A stretch of 64,000 nucleotides of DNA from Mauremys mutica (Eukaryota > Chordata > Testudines > Geoemydidae): positions 39,158,003-39,222,002 of the forward strand of contig NC_059075.1 in assembly GCF_020497125.1 (NCBI RefSeq), in the 5' to 3' direction. The position numbers and the translations under genes were made by a program. The notes under the pieces are model-generated. The model worked only from the letters and a program-made list of their open reading frames with translations. It was not told the DNA's origin and ran no database searches. Shown one piece after another: positions 32,771 to 44,539 of the stretch (position 1 is its first letter; every line of letters starts with the position of its first letter).

Positions 32771-33094
32771 TTGGGTGTCTAATTCAAGACACCTAGGATG
32801 TGATTTTTCAGAGTGATTAGCATTATATAGCACTTTATACCTTCAAAGGACAGCTCCCATTGCCTTCAGTTGCATTTGTGAGTGCTCAGCACTTCTGCAA
32901 ATCACCAAATGCCAGGGTCTCAAGTCATTCGCCCAGAAAATGAGGCGCTCACAATTAGTGAACACCTGTGGAAAGTTTGGTTTACATGACTTGACTAGCA
33001 TTCTTAATACTGTTATTTTCTGAGTGCTTGAATTCACACCTTAATTACGTTCTTTTATATATTTATTATATATATATAGAAAGAGACAAAGAGA
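32771..33094. other. Intronic sequence without a recognised feature
   Basis: Short TA run near 33057-33077 only. Confidence 0.4.
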
Positions 33095-33715
33095 TAGAGA
33101 TGCCGTGTCAATATATGATGACTTTGTGTCAAAACAGAATGGCATTTCACCATGATATTGTGTTAGGAATGATGCTGTTGTTGCATAATGTTCTGTCAAT
33201 ACATAATGACAGTGAATCATCATGCTAAGACAATAGTATTGCTAATAATTTACAAGCATCAAGAGTCTGTGCCCCAAGCCCCCAATAATCTTTTAGAGAG
33301 CGAGAGAGAGAGAGAGAGAGAGAGAGGTTGTATCAGCAGATGATGACATTGCATCTATATATGAGGATAGTGCATTTCAACATCACTTTGTGCCATTGTG
33401 TCAGCAGTAATGCCACTGCATTGTAATCTTGAGTCAATACATTATGGCAATGTTTCAACAAGTATGACCCTTCACCATGATTTTGAATTACTAACAACTA
33501 TGCTGTGCCATGGCACTGCATCAGTCTGTATTGATATTGCATTAGGACACTGAATCAACACATAATGATAGTGGAAGGTGATCTTGCATGAGTTCAGTGA
33601 TATTGAGCCATGATGTTGCATGAATACACAATTATGCTTTACCATGGCAGCATGTCAATGCCCAGTGGCACACAGTGACACAATGCTCATAACTGCATCA
33701 TGCACCAAGGCAATG
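33095..33715. repeat. Decayed tandem array with a period near 33 bp
   Basis: Units starting TCAAYAC/TCAGY or TACTAAC/TACACAA and containing ATGATG/CCATGGC/TTGCAT words begin at about 33127, 33161, 33194, 33333, 33401, 33434, 33489, 33521, 33555, 33594, 33625, 33655 and 33688. Intervals cluster at 30-34 bp. The array is broken by about 100 bp containing a GA microsatellite. It does not code for protein. Confidence 0.65.
33293..33328. repeat. (GA)n microsatellite
   Basis: AGAGAGCGAGAGAG... with a single C interruption, inside the 33-bp array. Confidence 0.95.
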
Positions 33716-35748
33716 TGGAGAGACGGACACTCAGATATCCCAAGACCACTTGATAAATCACTCTGCAGGACAAATGTAGATTAGTGCCAACCCTACCCCT
33801 AAACTTCGTCAGCTTGGTGTTGACAAAGTTTTGCTACCCTCAGCAGAGGTACTCCTGAGAGGTTCACCCAAGACTGCCCTTCCACATTTTTCTCTCTGTC
33901 TTTCAAGTTGCACCGACAGCAGGTACTTAGTTCTCGAACACTTTTTATCTGCTCAGCCATTTGACTGCATATGATTGACCTCATTGCAACCCATGGAGAG
34001 TAACGAGATTCAAAAACAAACCAGTGTGACAGGGAAATGGCCCAATTATGCTGAGCCTTGCTTTTCTCCTGGCAAAACGGATGCAGCGTAGCACGTCAAG
34101 ACACAAAGGGAAGCAGACACCTAAAGAGTGCTGTTGAAGGAGGAGGATGAAAGGATGACAATTATTTTAATCGGCTTCCAAGAGGTGGCAATAATGTTTC
34201 CTATAATTGCAGAGTGAGGCAGAAAAGTCAATAATTTCAGCTGGCCTTTGTTTCTGAATGGAACCTGCATTAGCTTTTCATCCTCTGTGCTAGTGAAGCA
34301 TTGATTATTTCCCATTAAGCAATACCTGGGTCAGCTTGTATTGGTCCCACTCAACATAGATGGAGGCTAGGACGACCAATTAATGGCTGTTCATGTCAGT
34401 TTGTTGGGGAGATTTTTTTTAATTGTTGATGGTATTTTTATTTATTTTAATTATTATTTAGTCTTTCCCTAGCTGTGTTCTGACCTTAGCACTGGGTTAC
34501 TTTTCCACCCCAATGGTGAAAAATTATTTATATCAATACAAAATGGAAGTATAGCTCAGTAAGAGTAAAGAACAGATGATATGGCAGATTAACTAGTTCA
34601 GTTTGGGATGGCACCTCCTGCAACATGGGGTACAGTGGAACCTGTGCTCCCACTTCATTTCCACTAGTGAAGGGGGTTACAACTACTGGAGCAAAACAGG
34701 GGGTGGGGGGTGGAAGTATGGGGCTGTAGTTGACTGGCACCTCACAGCACCCTCTGGTGACCTCAGGGCACCCCTGCATTCAGCCCTTCACCTCAGTTTT
34801 CATTCTTGTATTTCCAAATAAACTCCACACTGTTTTTTTCCATGCCACTCACAACTGTCCTCCTTAGGGTCTGATTTATTAACTTGAAATTCAAAAATAA
34901 ACACAAAAGTCTTCTCTCCAGCTTTCAGCTAAGTACCACTCAAACACCCTGATCTGGTCAGAGTCCTTCCTGCCTTAGCAAGCTACTCCCAACCCTTCCT
35001 AGGTGGAACAATTGCCTGCTCTCAGGGTCTTCTCTGAAGGAGCCTCTCTTACTTCCTGCAATCGCCTACATTCCTCTCTCCCTTACTGCAGCCACTTTCT
35101 GCTCTTTACAGGAAATTGCCTGATTCCCCTCAGGTGGGACTCATTCTGAAATTGGGGTTGGCTTGGCCCAGGCTCTCCAGCCCAAGCACAAGCCATCTTG
35201 TTATGGGGGGAAGAACCCACTGTGGGATGTTCCCCCACCCTGGGGCATTGTAAATCTCTCAGCGTGAGATCTGTAGGAACATACTGTGTGGGAGTTTGGG
35301 GTGGAGTCAGAGTGAGGCAGCAGCTATTCTGCATGGCATGTTCCTGTCTAAACCCTGCAAATATCTAAACGGGAGTTAGTGAGGCTCTGAACAGCATTAG
35401 CTTTTGCTGGGTTCCCTCTGGGATTGGTCACCCTGAGGAGGTAGCCAGTGGAAGCATGACTTCAGAAGGAGGCTGCAAGGCTCTTTGATCTTACAACAGA
35501 GAAGACACCTCTCTAAATTGTGGGGACAATCTTTGGGGTTTGGTAAACAAGCAGAAATATCAATGAAGGGACCAGGTTTGGGGAAACTTGTGTTTCTTAC
35601 AGACACCAAATCTTGTCATAAGCAGTAGTCCCTTTCGCCCTAAGGGGAACTAACCTGGCTCCCTCACTGCCGAGCAATAGAGCCCCCAAATCAGCAGGGG
35701 ACTAGTCATCCCTGCTGGTGTGCATCAATCAGGCAGCTTCCTCCCTTG
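33716..35748. other. Intronic sequence without a recognised gene; possible old LTR-type debris
   Basis: No domain or boundary was recognised. Sections at 34600-34830 (GACTGGCACCTCACAGCACC then CTCTGGTGACCTCAGGGCAC) and 35080-35640 have a less AT-rich, repeat-like texture, but I could not place them in a family. Confidence 0.35.
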
Positions 35749-35756
35749 CTCTAGCA

Positions 35757-36067
35757 TAGGGGTAGACAACCTATGGCACACGTGCCAAAGCCAGCGTGCG
35801 AGCTGATTTTCAGTGGCACTCACACTGCCGGGGTCCTGGCCACCGGTCCAGGGGCCTCTGCATTTTAATTTAATTTTAAATGAAGCTTCTTAAACATTTT
35901 AAAAACCTTATTTACTTTACATAAAACAATAGTTTACTTATATATTATAGACTTATAGAAAGAGACCTTCTAAAAACGTTAAAATGTATTACTGGCACAC
36001 GAAACCTTAAATTAGAGTGAATAAATGAAGACTCGGCACACCACTTCTGAAAGGTTGCTGACCCCTG
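35757..36067. mobile_element. hAT (Charlie-like) miniature element, 311 bp, copy 1
   Basis: Starts TAGGGGTAGACAACCTATGG and ends GAAAGGTTGCTGACCCCTG, an inverted pair. Octamers CTCTAGCA (35749-35756) and CTGTAACA (36068-36075) agree at 6 of 8. It has the same length and nearly the same sequence as copy 2 at 49170-49480. Confidence 0.9.
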
Positions 36068-36075
36068 CTGTAACA

Positions 36076-37304
36076 TCTGCTTCTCCTCCCTCTGCTGAAG
36101 GCTGTCTGCAGTCTCAACCAAACGTCGCCATGGCAGTTACACTCAGTTGACATTTTCAAGCTTTCTTTCACAACCGTAAGGACCAGAGGGTTTTTGTTTG
36201 TTTGTTTTTAATGAAAGCAGGCCGCTGCTCAGATGTGCACACAGTGCACGGCACATTCCACTAGGAGGCTCCAATGCAGCAGGGAGGGCACCTGCACTTT
36301 GAATATTGCACAAGAACACTAAATGGCAGTGAACAGTGCCCTTTGTTAGGACCCTGCACAGTGCTGAGCACCTCCTGTGGGGGGCTGAGTACCCCTTCAA
36401 TTTCAGTGAGAGATAAGGGGACTTAGCACCTTGCAGGAAGCACTCAGCAGTGTTCAACAACAGTCCACAGTATATGGGCATGTGTACAGAAAAGGAGGGT
36501 TATAATGCTCCAACTAATAGCACTCAACCTAGAGCCTCCACTCCATGCAATTTGGGTACCAAAACGCCCAGTTCACCACCCAGCTGTTGAATCCAAGATT
36601 CCTGTTCCATCAGCCCAACAGTGGGGCTCATCTCTAGAGTTATGTAGGCTCTGACCAGCATGCAAGCCTGGAGATTAAACCTCAGCCCCATTCTGAGAAG
36701 CAGGAATACTCTTCCCTGCAGAAGAGCAAAAAGCCTGAGTGAGCAGCAGCCAGGAAAGGAAGAATGGAGTTCTGTGTGATGCTCAGACTGCCTGAGAGTT
36801 GACAAGGGCTCTTCATTAAAAGGTTTGTTTGTGATAAAACTGTTCTCTCTCCCCCACACTCTACACTACCCTCTTTCATAAAGGCCTCCTTTACTAGCAA
36901 ACACATTCTCTCTCTGTCTCTCCCTGTTGCTTACACATTCACTACAGCATTAGAGGCAGACAGATCCAGAAAGCTGGTGTATATAATGAAGCTGGTGTGC
37001 GGTGGTGAATCTTAAATGGGACCTATGTCACTCCCCTGGCTCTGTGTGTTTAACCTGTTCTGGAGCTGCCAGCACATCATTTCATATTTCATTTCAAGAA
37101 TGCAGCATATCCTACCCCAAGCGCCTAACCCAAACATGTAGCCACTTCTCAAACCAAACAGGAGGCTAATTATGAAGACTGAATCCATTATGGAAGACTA
37201 TCAATTATTAATCAGCTGGTCCCACTGTGATCTTCTCCCACATCCATGAGTCCTTTTCAGTCAGTGAGGGTTTTATAGCTGCTGGTTATCTGTTTGCAGC
37301 CATA
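36076..37304. other. Intronic sequence without a recognised feature
   Basis: Nothing recognised. Confidence 0.4.
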
Positions 37305-37485
37305 TTACCCAGGGCTACCAGACCGGACCTTCCAAGGTAAGGTGTGGTAAGTACTTGGATGGGAGATTTCCAAGGAAAATAAGAAATGTTGCAAGTGGTG
37401 GGATTGGTAAATCAATGGGTTGTGCTCTTGCTTCTGCACTGTAGTGACACAATGCCTCAGCACGGTGCTAATGGACAACCAAGAT
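37305..37485 (+). mobile_element. 5S-rRNA-derived SINE, diverged
   Basis: GGTAAGTACTTGGATGGGAG matches the 3' half of 5S rRNA (GTTAGTACTTGGATGGGAGACC), where the internal Pol III promoter region lies. It is followed by a SINE body (GCAAGTGGTGGGATTGGTAA ... GACACAATGCCTCAGCACGGTGCTA). A 5S pseudogene alone would lack this body. A second copy is at 48275-48395. Confidence 0.72.
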
Positions 37486-37899
37486 TTAATAGATATGAAG
37501 TGAAGAAAACTTTTTGAGAAAAGCTATGTATAAAGAACAGGTAAGGGAACACTTGGAAAATTTTAACATATACAAAACATGTAACTTCAGACAAGGAAAG
37601 AAAAGAGATTCTGGCAATCACCATCACAGACTACTAATTTATGTCCTTAACAAAACAATCGAACTAAGAAAAATATATAATTAAATTAACAAACTGGGTC
37701 ACTATAAAATGGCTCTCCCAAACAAACCTTGCTTATATTTAGATTTTAGTAACTCATTGAACATGACCATCCCCTGAAATCTTATTCTCAAAATTAATCA
37801 GCTTGCATATGAACACTGTCACATGGATGAAAATGGCTAGAGAATTATAAAAAACAGTCATGATAAAGGGAGGAAATGAATTAAATGGAATTGTCTATT
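37486..37899. other. Intronic sequence without a recognised feature
   Basis: AT-rich; nothing recognised. Confidence 0.4.
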
Positions 37900-37907
37900 G
37901 GAATACC

Positions 37908-38348
37908 CAGGGCCGGCTCCAAGCACCAGCACTCCAAGCATGTGCTTGGGGCGGCACTTTCCAAGGGGCGGCTCTCTGACTCCTTTTTTTTTTTTTTGGC
38001 TTGGGGCGCAAAAAGCCGGGAGCTGGCCCTGAGCGGAGGTGAACTGCAGTGGTGGGGGGTGCAGAGAGGGCTGCAGGAAGTAACCCTGGGGGGGGGGCAA
38101 GAGGAACCGCTCCCCCCCAGCTCACTTCTGCCTCCTCCCCCGAGCGCACCGCCGCTCTGCTTCTCCCCGCTCCCTCCCAGGCAAGAGGGAGGGGTAAGAG
38201 GAGAAATGCAGCACGCTCAGGAGGTGGGCCGGGGATTTGGGGAAGAGGTTGGAATGGGGCGGAGAAGGGGTGGAGTTGGGGCGGGGCTGGGGAGGGGCAC
38301 GGGAAAAATTTTTTGCTTGGGGCGGCAAAAACCTTGGAGCTGGCCCTG
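37908..38348. mobile_element. hAT-type miniature element, 441 bp, with an internal extra terminus
   Basis: CAGGGCCGGCTCCAAG is inverted at the right end with one mismatch (CTTGGAGCTGGCCCTG). Octamers GGAATACC (37900-37907) and GGAGTACC (38349-38356) agree at 7 of 8. A further terminus-like AGCTGGCCCTG ends at 38031, marking a 124-bp unit inside the larger one. The rest is GC- and purine-rich. Reading frames up to 171 codons here (Gly/Trp-rich) are not genes. Confidence 0.88.
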
Positions 38349-38356
38349 GGAGTACC

Positions 38357-38889
38357 TCAAGAGTTGGTGTTACATTTTGGATAGCATGGAGATTTTATAG
38401 ACCAGTCTTATATACCATAGCCAGATTAGTTAGGTAGGCTAAGCAATAACTACATTTAAATAGTATAATAGTTATAACTATATTAAGCTGGAGTTAACAT
38501 GCAGAGTAATATCAGTCATTTAGGGTAAAATATATTACAAGGATGTTCCTCAAACCAAGAATTATAAATGCAGAAAATTCAGAGTTAAGGTTAAATTTAA
38601 AAGATAATTTAATCTAATAAACATGTTACGGTATGGAAATGCATAGTAATGGAAGCCAAACAACCTTAATTCTTCCCTGTAGTCATACTATGTAATGACC
38701 AAATGATTAGAATTAAGGCATTTTAGTGTTTGTGGTCTCACATTAAATTAAACTGATTTTTAAAGACACACTGATTTTTTTATTTCACCCTTCTCATGGT
38801 GCAATTGATTCCTCCATAACACATGAAAGGAATAAATACCAAGTGGAGAAAAGAATTTTAGGGGGGAAAAGGGGGAGATATAAAAGACA
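38357..38889. other. Intronic sequence without a recognised feature
   Basis: AT-rich; nothing recognised. Confidence 0.4.
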
Positions 38890-39020
38890 TGGATGAGATA
38901 TAACTGAGCAAAGGAAAATTTAGGCTGAAGAACAGAAGCAACTTGCTGACGATAAGCCCTATTAGCTGGTGAAATAGTCTCCTGAGGGAAGGGGTTGGAG
39001 CCCCATTACTTAGGACTTTT
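38890..39020 (+). mobile_element. CR1-group LINE fragment
   Basis: The plus strand encodes a degraded KFRLKNRSNLLTISPISW then NSLLREGVGAPLLRTFKSG, like the C-terminal tail of CR1/L2-group reverse transcriptase (NSLP...G..LL..FK). Short and dead. Confidence 0.5.
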
Positions 39021-39739
39021 AAAAGTGGACTAGAACCCGCCCCTCCCCCCAAAAAATGCAGTGTTGGGAACAACCCAGCACTGATATACAGATAGAGTGA
39101 CTGAGATCTAATGTGTCTTTTCCGTATTCATGCTATTCACTGCACTGTTGGAGGTGCTGTCTTTCAGGTGAGACACATAGCTCTTTATTCTTGACATTAT
39201 TAAAGATCCCAGGACACTTTTCACATTAATTTGGGTTTTGGCCCCAATGTCTTGACTAAATTCTAATTTGGACAATTACTTTCTGGTAACTTAAAGTTTA
39301 TATGTATCATCCTATGTAAAATCCTCATGTTCAGTCCTAAACTGTTGTGAGGTGTTTCCATGAGTTGCTAGGTAGCTGTCACATTCCGTCACAGAGGTGG
39401 CTGAAAAATCCAAGCCTGCTCAACCACAACAGGTTTGAGAGTACCAAATGGATACTGCTCTTTAATGTTCCATTTCAGAGTATTTTCCACCAGTCTCTTA
39501 CTCCTCCTTTGCCCATCAGCAATCTACAATGCAAGCTTTAATTTAGACATTACGTATCGGGGTTCATAGCATCAGAGTATGGGAGCCCTCTATTCCCAGA
39601 AAACAAGTACGCCTGGCCCAATCTTCTTCCCAGACCTTGCTGCATTGACTGAATCAGTAGCCTATAGACCTTTAAACTAATGCAAGTTCTCACAGATATT
39701 TTATAAGAGGCACACAGTCAGCATGGTTTTCCCATGTAC
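39021..39739. other. Intronic sequence without a recognised feature
   Basis: Nothing recognised. Confidence 0.4.
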
Positions 39740-40230
39740 TTCCAGAGCTGTATCCTATCTGCTTCTCTATATAGCCCAAACTTGCTTTGGGCCCAATCTT
39801 GCTTGCAGCTTCTCTTCTGCTATCTTTGGTAGTTTGATCCTTTTGTATAAAATACATTTTCTTTCATCTCCCTGAAAGCCCAGTCTTTTAAAAATAATTA
39901 CTCGTATTTTCTTGGAGGAACTTTTTGTGGAGTATAGCTCTGTCTTGACATTGTCTTCCGATAGATCATACTTATTTTTAGTGGAGAACTTTTCCTGCAA
40001 ATCCTGTATGCAAACTTCTTTGTCTTCATATGAATTAATGGCTAGCATTCTGACTTTGGCACCCTCTAATGATTCTGTATGTCATGTCATCAAGCTGACT
40101 TATGCCACCATCCCACCACTTGGATAAATTCCTCTGGTATTCAAAATGAGGATGTAATAACTGCCTTTGCTTTCCTTCCTTTGACCTTCCAAGACCTTGC
40201 TGTGAACAAGTGTCATCCTTCACTCAGAAG
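39740..40230 (-). pseudogene. Unidentified coding-like remnant, possibly a retrocopy
   Basis: A minus-strand frame at 39767-40048 (93 codons) has a lysine- and glutamate-rich, protein-like composition unlike the low-complexity frames elsewhere: MLAINSYEDKEVCIQDLQEK ... LSEDNVKTELYSTKSSSKK ... AEEKLQARLGPKQVWAI. Just upstream, another frame at 40035-40120 reads WWDGGISQLDDMTYRIIRG and would join the first by one base shift. No start, promoter or splice site could be assigned. I do not recognise the protein. It could be a processed pseudogene, an old transposon gene, or chance. Confidence 0.3.
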
Positions 40231-42960
40231 CATGACACTAGCTCTTCAAAGAATTAAAACAAGATTGCACCAGGAGAGCATCCAAGTTTTGCTACACACC
40301 CATCTTCCTAATGTTTAGATGGACTTGTTTACATCAGAAAGAAAGGAGCCTGGCAATGGAGGAGCCATCAAGGGATGCCACTGAGGCATCATCAATGCAC
40401 ACATTCGAAAAGAGATTTAATACTGATCTCAGGAAAGAGCGCAGAGTAAAAGTTCTGCTATGTTTCACAGACTTGTCTGAGCCCAACCTACATTTTTGTT
40501 TGTCTTTATGTCTATACAGATTTAAGCATACTGTCAATGCTCCATAAATAATAAAAATGGCCTGGAGGAGACAGGAGGAGGTGGATGGATCTTGCAAAAC
40601 AGCAAGAACCCAGACAGAGTGTGCGGGACAGAATACTCAGATATCCAAGGGAGCCAGGCTACCTCTCAGACATTCCCTCACAACATGCTTACCCCTCTCC
40701 CAACCTCATCTTAGCCTAGTTTACACTCTTATTAAAATATTTTGGGACAAACGCAGTCAGCTCCATTTATTTTGTTTTAATTTTAAGATCTATTCTCCCC
40801 TTTCAGTGTTCTTCCATTCATTCACCATTGGGGACAGGCTGAGAAATATGCTTTAATGAAGAGAGGACATGGTGATAGCCATCATTGTAGAACACAGATA
40901 GAAAGTGATGGTACCATTAGAAAGTGCATTCTTCAAGACCTCCCCATCACTAGCTCAGCCTGTCCCAAAGCTGCCTGGTTTCAGGAATCTATGACCCATT
41001 CCCATAGTCAGGAAACTGTGTAAAATTTTAATCTAACTGTACTAAAGTCAAAAAACACATTAGCATTAAAAATGAATGACTTACTGAAAAGCACTGAACA
41101 ACACTCAGCAACTGAGACACTTGCTTGTATCGACTAGTTCAAATGCATTCTCTGACCTGGAGCTGAAGAGGTGATGCAAATGACCTGAGAAACTGCCACC
41201 TACTTTCTGTATCATTAGTTTCCTAACAGGATCAACCCAGCTCATTCTCCAGAGGTGAAAGGATGCCTTAATAATAGGAGCCCAGGCATTTCAGTGCAGA
41301 AAGTCCAACGCTTCTCTAGAAAGACGTTAAACTCAATTTCCCACAGACAGCTAAGGAACAATCAACCACAATTAACCTGTTGATTACGATAGGTGCTTGA
41401 TGCAATCCTTGCTGGTAGCTCCACACTGTAATTTCTCTCTTAGTGTGTATTGTAGAATACAAGCCATGGGCCAAATTCACTCCTTGCATAATTCTGGACA
41501 CTAATAGTTGCATGGAGGTTTCATAAATTGTACATCTGTAGAAACCCACACTAACCCTACCAATATTTTGGTTTATTAAAATGCTATAAAATGGGAATTC
41601 ACGGCTTAGACCAGACATAAAGCTTTGTGTGTCAGAATCCACATATCAGGAAACTTACAGTAGATATAATCAGTTCTCTGTTCCCTACAGCTTGATGCAG
41701 GAGGGGTGGGGGGAGTGAAAAAGGATTACATTAGAAGTCCTAATAACATGCAAGATGATGAAACCAGGAAAAGAGTTCACATTTCCATTCTTCCACCTTC
41801 TTCAAAGGCAAAATATTCGGTCTCTCTGCTTCCATGGATATCTTTTATATTCTCCTGGAAATCCCTTCTCTTTGGAACCAGCCTTGTAATCTATATTTTC
41901 CATTAAATAAATGAAAGTGAGGTATTGTTAACCAAAACCCTTTGGGGGTCAGTAGGACAGTGGAGACAGGAGAAGGTGGAGGGAAGACATGTAGTGGCCA
42001 TGCACATTCCAGACAAAGCCTGGAGCTATCTTGTCTCAGGACTGACAGCAGCAAGGGCACTACCCTCCTCACCTCCTTACTGCCCCCACAGAGTGAAGAC
42101 TGCTTCATATGCCCTACATAATTGACAGTCCCCCAGCATGGCTGCTCATATTACAAGTGACATCTCTCCAATTATATCTCAGAGCCCAGACACAGCAGTT
42201 TGTCCTTACAGCTATAGAGGCCCATTAATAACCATCCTGGGGAGCATGGTGACTCTCAAGACACACTCCTGTCATGTGACTCCCTCTTTGATTCTAAGTT
42301 TCTGCAATCAGAGCCAAGATACCATCTAATGTGTCAAAACATTTATTGTTTCCTAGCCTTCCACAATATGAAATCAGAAAGCAACCCCACTTCCAACCCA
42401 GCCTTATCAGTTAATAACACTCGCTGCCACTGAAGGCTGGAGAAATAGGAGCACTTAGAGAAAAGAACTGTGTTTAAACAGTCCCAAGGCTGCAACAGAC
42501 ATCCAAACATAGGAGGGAAACTCAAAACTTTTGGTTGAGAACCTGTCCTTTCAAACCCACTGCCCCACCAGGATATGGTTGCACAACATCACCTGTGCTG
42601 TTCAAAGATGCTCACAGATCTCCCTAGCTCCCCTTGGGTGAACTGAGGAAGGACGGTCTCTCTTAAAGGGACAGTATCAGATAATAGAACAGCCAAGTTT
42701 ACAATTTAACAGAAAAACTAAATTGTTTTACAAAATTTTACTATTAATAAAGAGTTTCATGGATTTCTGTTTCATTTCATTTTATATAGTTTGCAAGAGA
42801 ATGTTTAATACAAATGCTTGCAGCTCAAACACCCCAGCCCTGTACTGTGCTAGAGCAGGAGAGTCGGAAAGTGAAACTGACTAGTGGGAGGAGAGAGGAT
42901 GGTCTTGTGATTAAGGCATAGGGCTGCAGGTTAGGAGACCAGGCCTCAGAATCCCAGCGC
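40231..42960. other. Intronic sequence without a recognised feature
   Basis: No exon, element end or tandem structure recognised in this long stretch. Confidence 0.4.
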
Positions 42961-42965
42961 TGTTA

Positions 42966-43268
42966 GGCCTGGTCTACACTGGGGGTCAGGGGGGGAGGGG
43001 TCGATCTAAGTTACGCAACTTCAGCTACGTGAATAATGTAGCTGAAGTCGACATACTTAGACCTACTCATCGCAGTGTCTTCACTACGGTGAGTCGATTG
43101 CTGCTGCTCCCCCATCGACTCTGCCTGCACCTCTCGCCAAGCTGGAGTACAGGAGTCGACAGGAGATCGCTCAGGGATCGATTTGTCATATCTAGACTAG
43201 ACGCGATAAATCGATCCCCACTGGATCGATCGCTGCTCGCCGATCTGGCCAGTAGTGAAGACATACCC
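42966..43268. mobile_element. Palindromic miniature element, GGCCTGGTCTACACT type
   Basis: GGCCTGGTCTACACTGGGG on the left faces CCAGTAGTGAAGACATACCC on the right. The interior carries inverted words (TCGATCTAAG.../...GATCGATC, ACTTCAGCTAC/GTAGCTGAAGT). TTA and ATA flank it, compatible with the 3-bp target duplication of PIF/Harbinger elements, but this is weak. The 86-codon frame across it is not a gene. Confidence 0.72.
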
Positions 43269-43589
43269 ATATTGACCCACTGTATATGACATTGGATATG
43301 TCATTTAGGGCTGGAATGTGGCATAAATCACTCTCTTAGTTTGCGATGGGGTGCATTTCTTCTGCTGTAGGGGGAGCTCTAGGAGTCAAAATGAAAGCAC
43401 AGCCACTGTGCCACTCCTTAACAGGGTGCAGTGCACCCCCCCTCTGCTGGTTAGTGAAGGAGAAATGGCAGAGGCAAGACCCAGCAGTGGATCCTTGGGC
43501 TCCTTCAACACAAAGACTCCCATTCTGCACAGCCTCTGCCCTCCCTTATGCACCTACACAAGAGCCAGCATAGCATGGCCCATAACCTC
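43269..43589. other. Intronic sequence without a recognised feature
   Basis: Nothing recognised. Confidence 0.35.
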
Positions 43590-43690
43590 TCCATACCTTA
43601 GTTTCCCAATCAGTAAAATAGGGATAATAATATTGACTTACCTCACAGGCAACCCTACAATAATAAATGTGGGTACACAGCTCTAGCAAT
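43590..43690 (+). mobile_element. MIR-like SINE fragment
   Basis: TACCTTAGTTTCCCAATCAG then TAAAATAGGGATAATAATAT and TTGACTTACCTCACAGG, in MIR order. Confidence 0.7.
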
Positions 43691-44069
43691 CCTAAAAGGT
43701 AATTAGCAAGCATCTGCAGCCCCAGAACTCACAGGCATCTCTATACCAACAAGCCTGTGCATGTGTGCAGTGGAGGAAATATAATTCTGGTCGAGAAATA
43801 ACTTTCAATCATGAGCTCATAGGAAGATTATTGTAAACAAAGATTTTAAAGTATGTATCCTAGTTTTAAGCAAAACATACCGTTTGTCACCTTTGATATA
43901 GTTCAGATGTTTATTTATTTATTTATTGCGGTAGATACCCAAAGAAATTCAGACCATATTTTGGATAATCTCCTTGCCATCGTTCACGCTTTAAAAATTG
44001 CAGCCATTCACAGCAACTACACCTGGAATATTATGTGTAATTCAGATCCCCATGGGTAAAGTAAGATAT
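43691..44069. other. Intronic sequence without a recognised feature
   Basis: Nothing recognised. Confidence 0.35.
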
Positions 44070-44370
44070 AGGGGGGGAAATAACTGAGAAAACACATAGA
44101 CACAAAAAGGACAGCAAAAATGATACAGTGCAAGGGACAGAGAATAAAACATATAGGGAGCGACTGAGTGAGCTAAATTTATATACTGTAGAAAAGAGAA
44201 AACTCAAGGGTGATAGGATCATACTCTATAAATACCTTCAAAGTAACACTATAAATGCAGGAGGAAAATTATTCAAGAGATTGTAGGGTGAGAAGCTATA
44301 GCCTGAATGCAAGGGAGGCTAAGTTTAGCCTAGATAAGAGGGGAAAGTTCTTTCGTGTCAGACTATAGGA
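44070..44370 (+). mobile_element. CR1-group LINE fragment
   Basis: A plus-strand frame reads ELNLYTVEKRKLKGDRIILY then KYLQSNTINAGG, like the section L..RRL.GD.I.LYK.L of CR1-group LINE 3' ends. Later text (GGCTAAGTTTAGCCTAGATAAGAGGGGAAAGTTCTTTCG, in that order) fits the RF.LDIRK.FF section. Decayed. Confidence 0.6.
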
Positions 44371-44385
44371 CAGGAGTCGCCAAAT

Positions 44386-44538
44386 CATGGCTCACAAGAC
44401 ACATGAGGCTCTTTTACAGTTAAAGTGCGGTTTGCAAACACCCCCCAACACACTCCCATTCCATTCTCCACCTACCAAACTTGGCAGGAGACCTCTGCCT
44501 TGCAGTGGCATGGTGGGGTAGGGGCTTCTGCCCAGTGG
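44386..44538. mobile_element. Fragment of a hAT-like miniature element
   Basis: CAGGAGTCGCCAAATCATGG, CTCACAAGACACATGAGGCTC and TTTTACAGTTAAAGTGCGG look like the left part of a hAT miniature; the right end is absent. Confidence 0.4.
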
Positions 44539-44539
44539 T

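Noticed and set aside
33095..33715. A CRISPR-like array
   Set aside because: Repeats are degenerate with no unique spacers, and the sequence is vertebrate intron.
37305..37485. A functional 5S rRNA gene
   Set aside because: Only part of the 5S sequence is present and it is diverged, with a SINE body attached.
37885..38400. 171-codon Gly/Trp-rich plus-strand frame
   Set aside because: It spans a hAT miniature and its flank, crosses the target duplication and has no recognisable domain.
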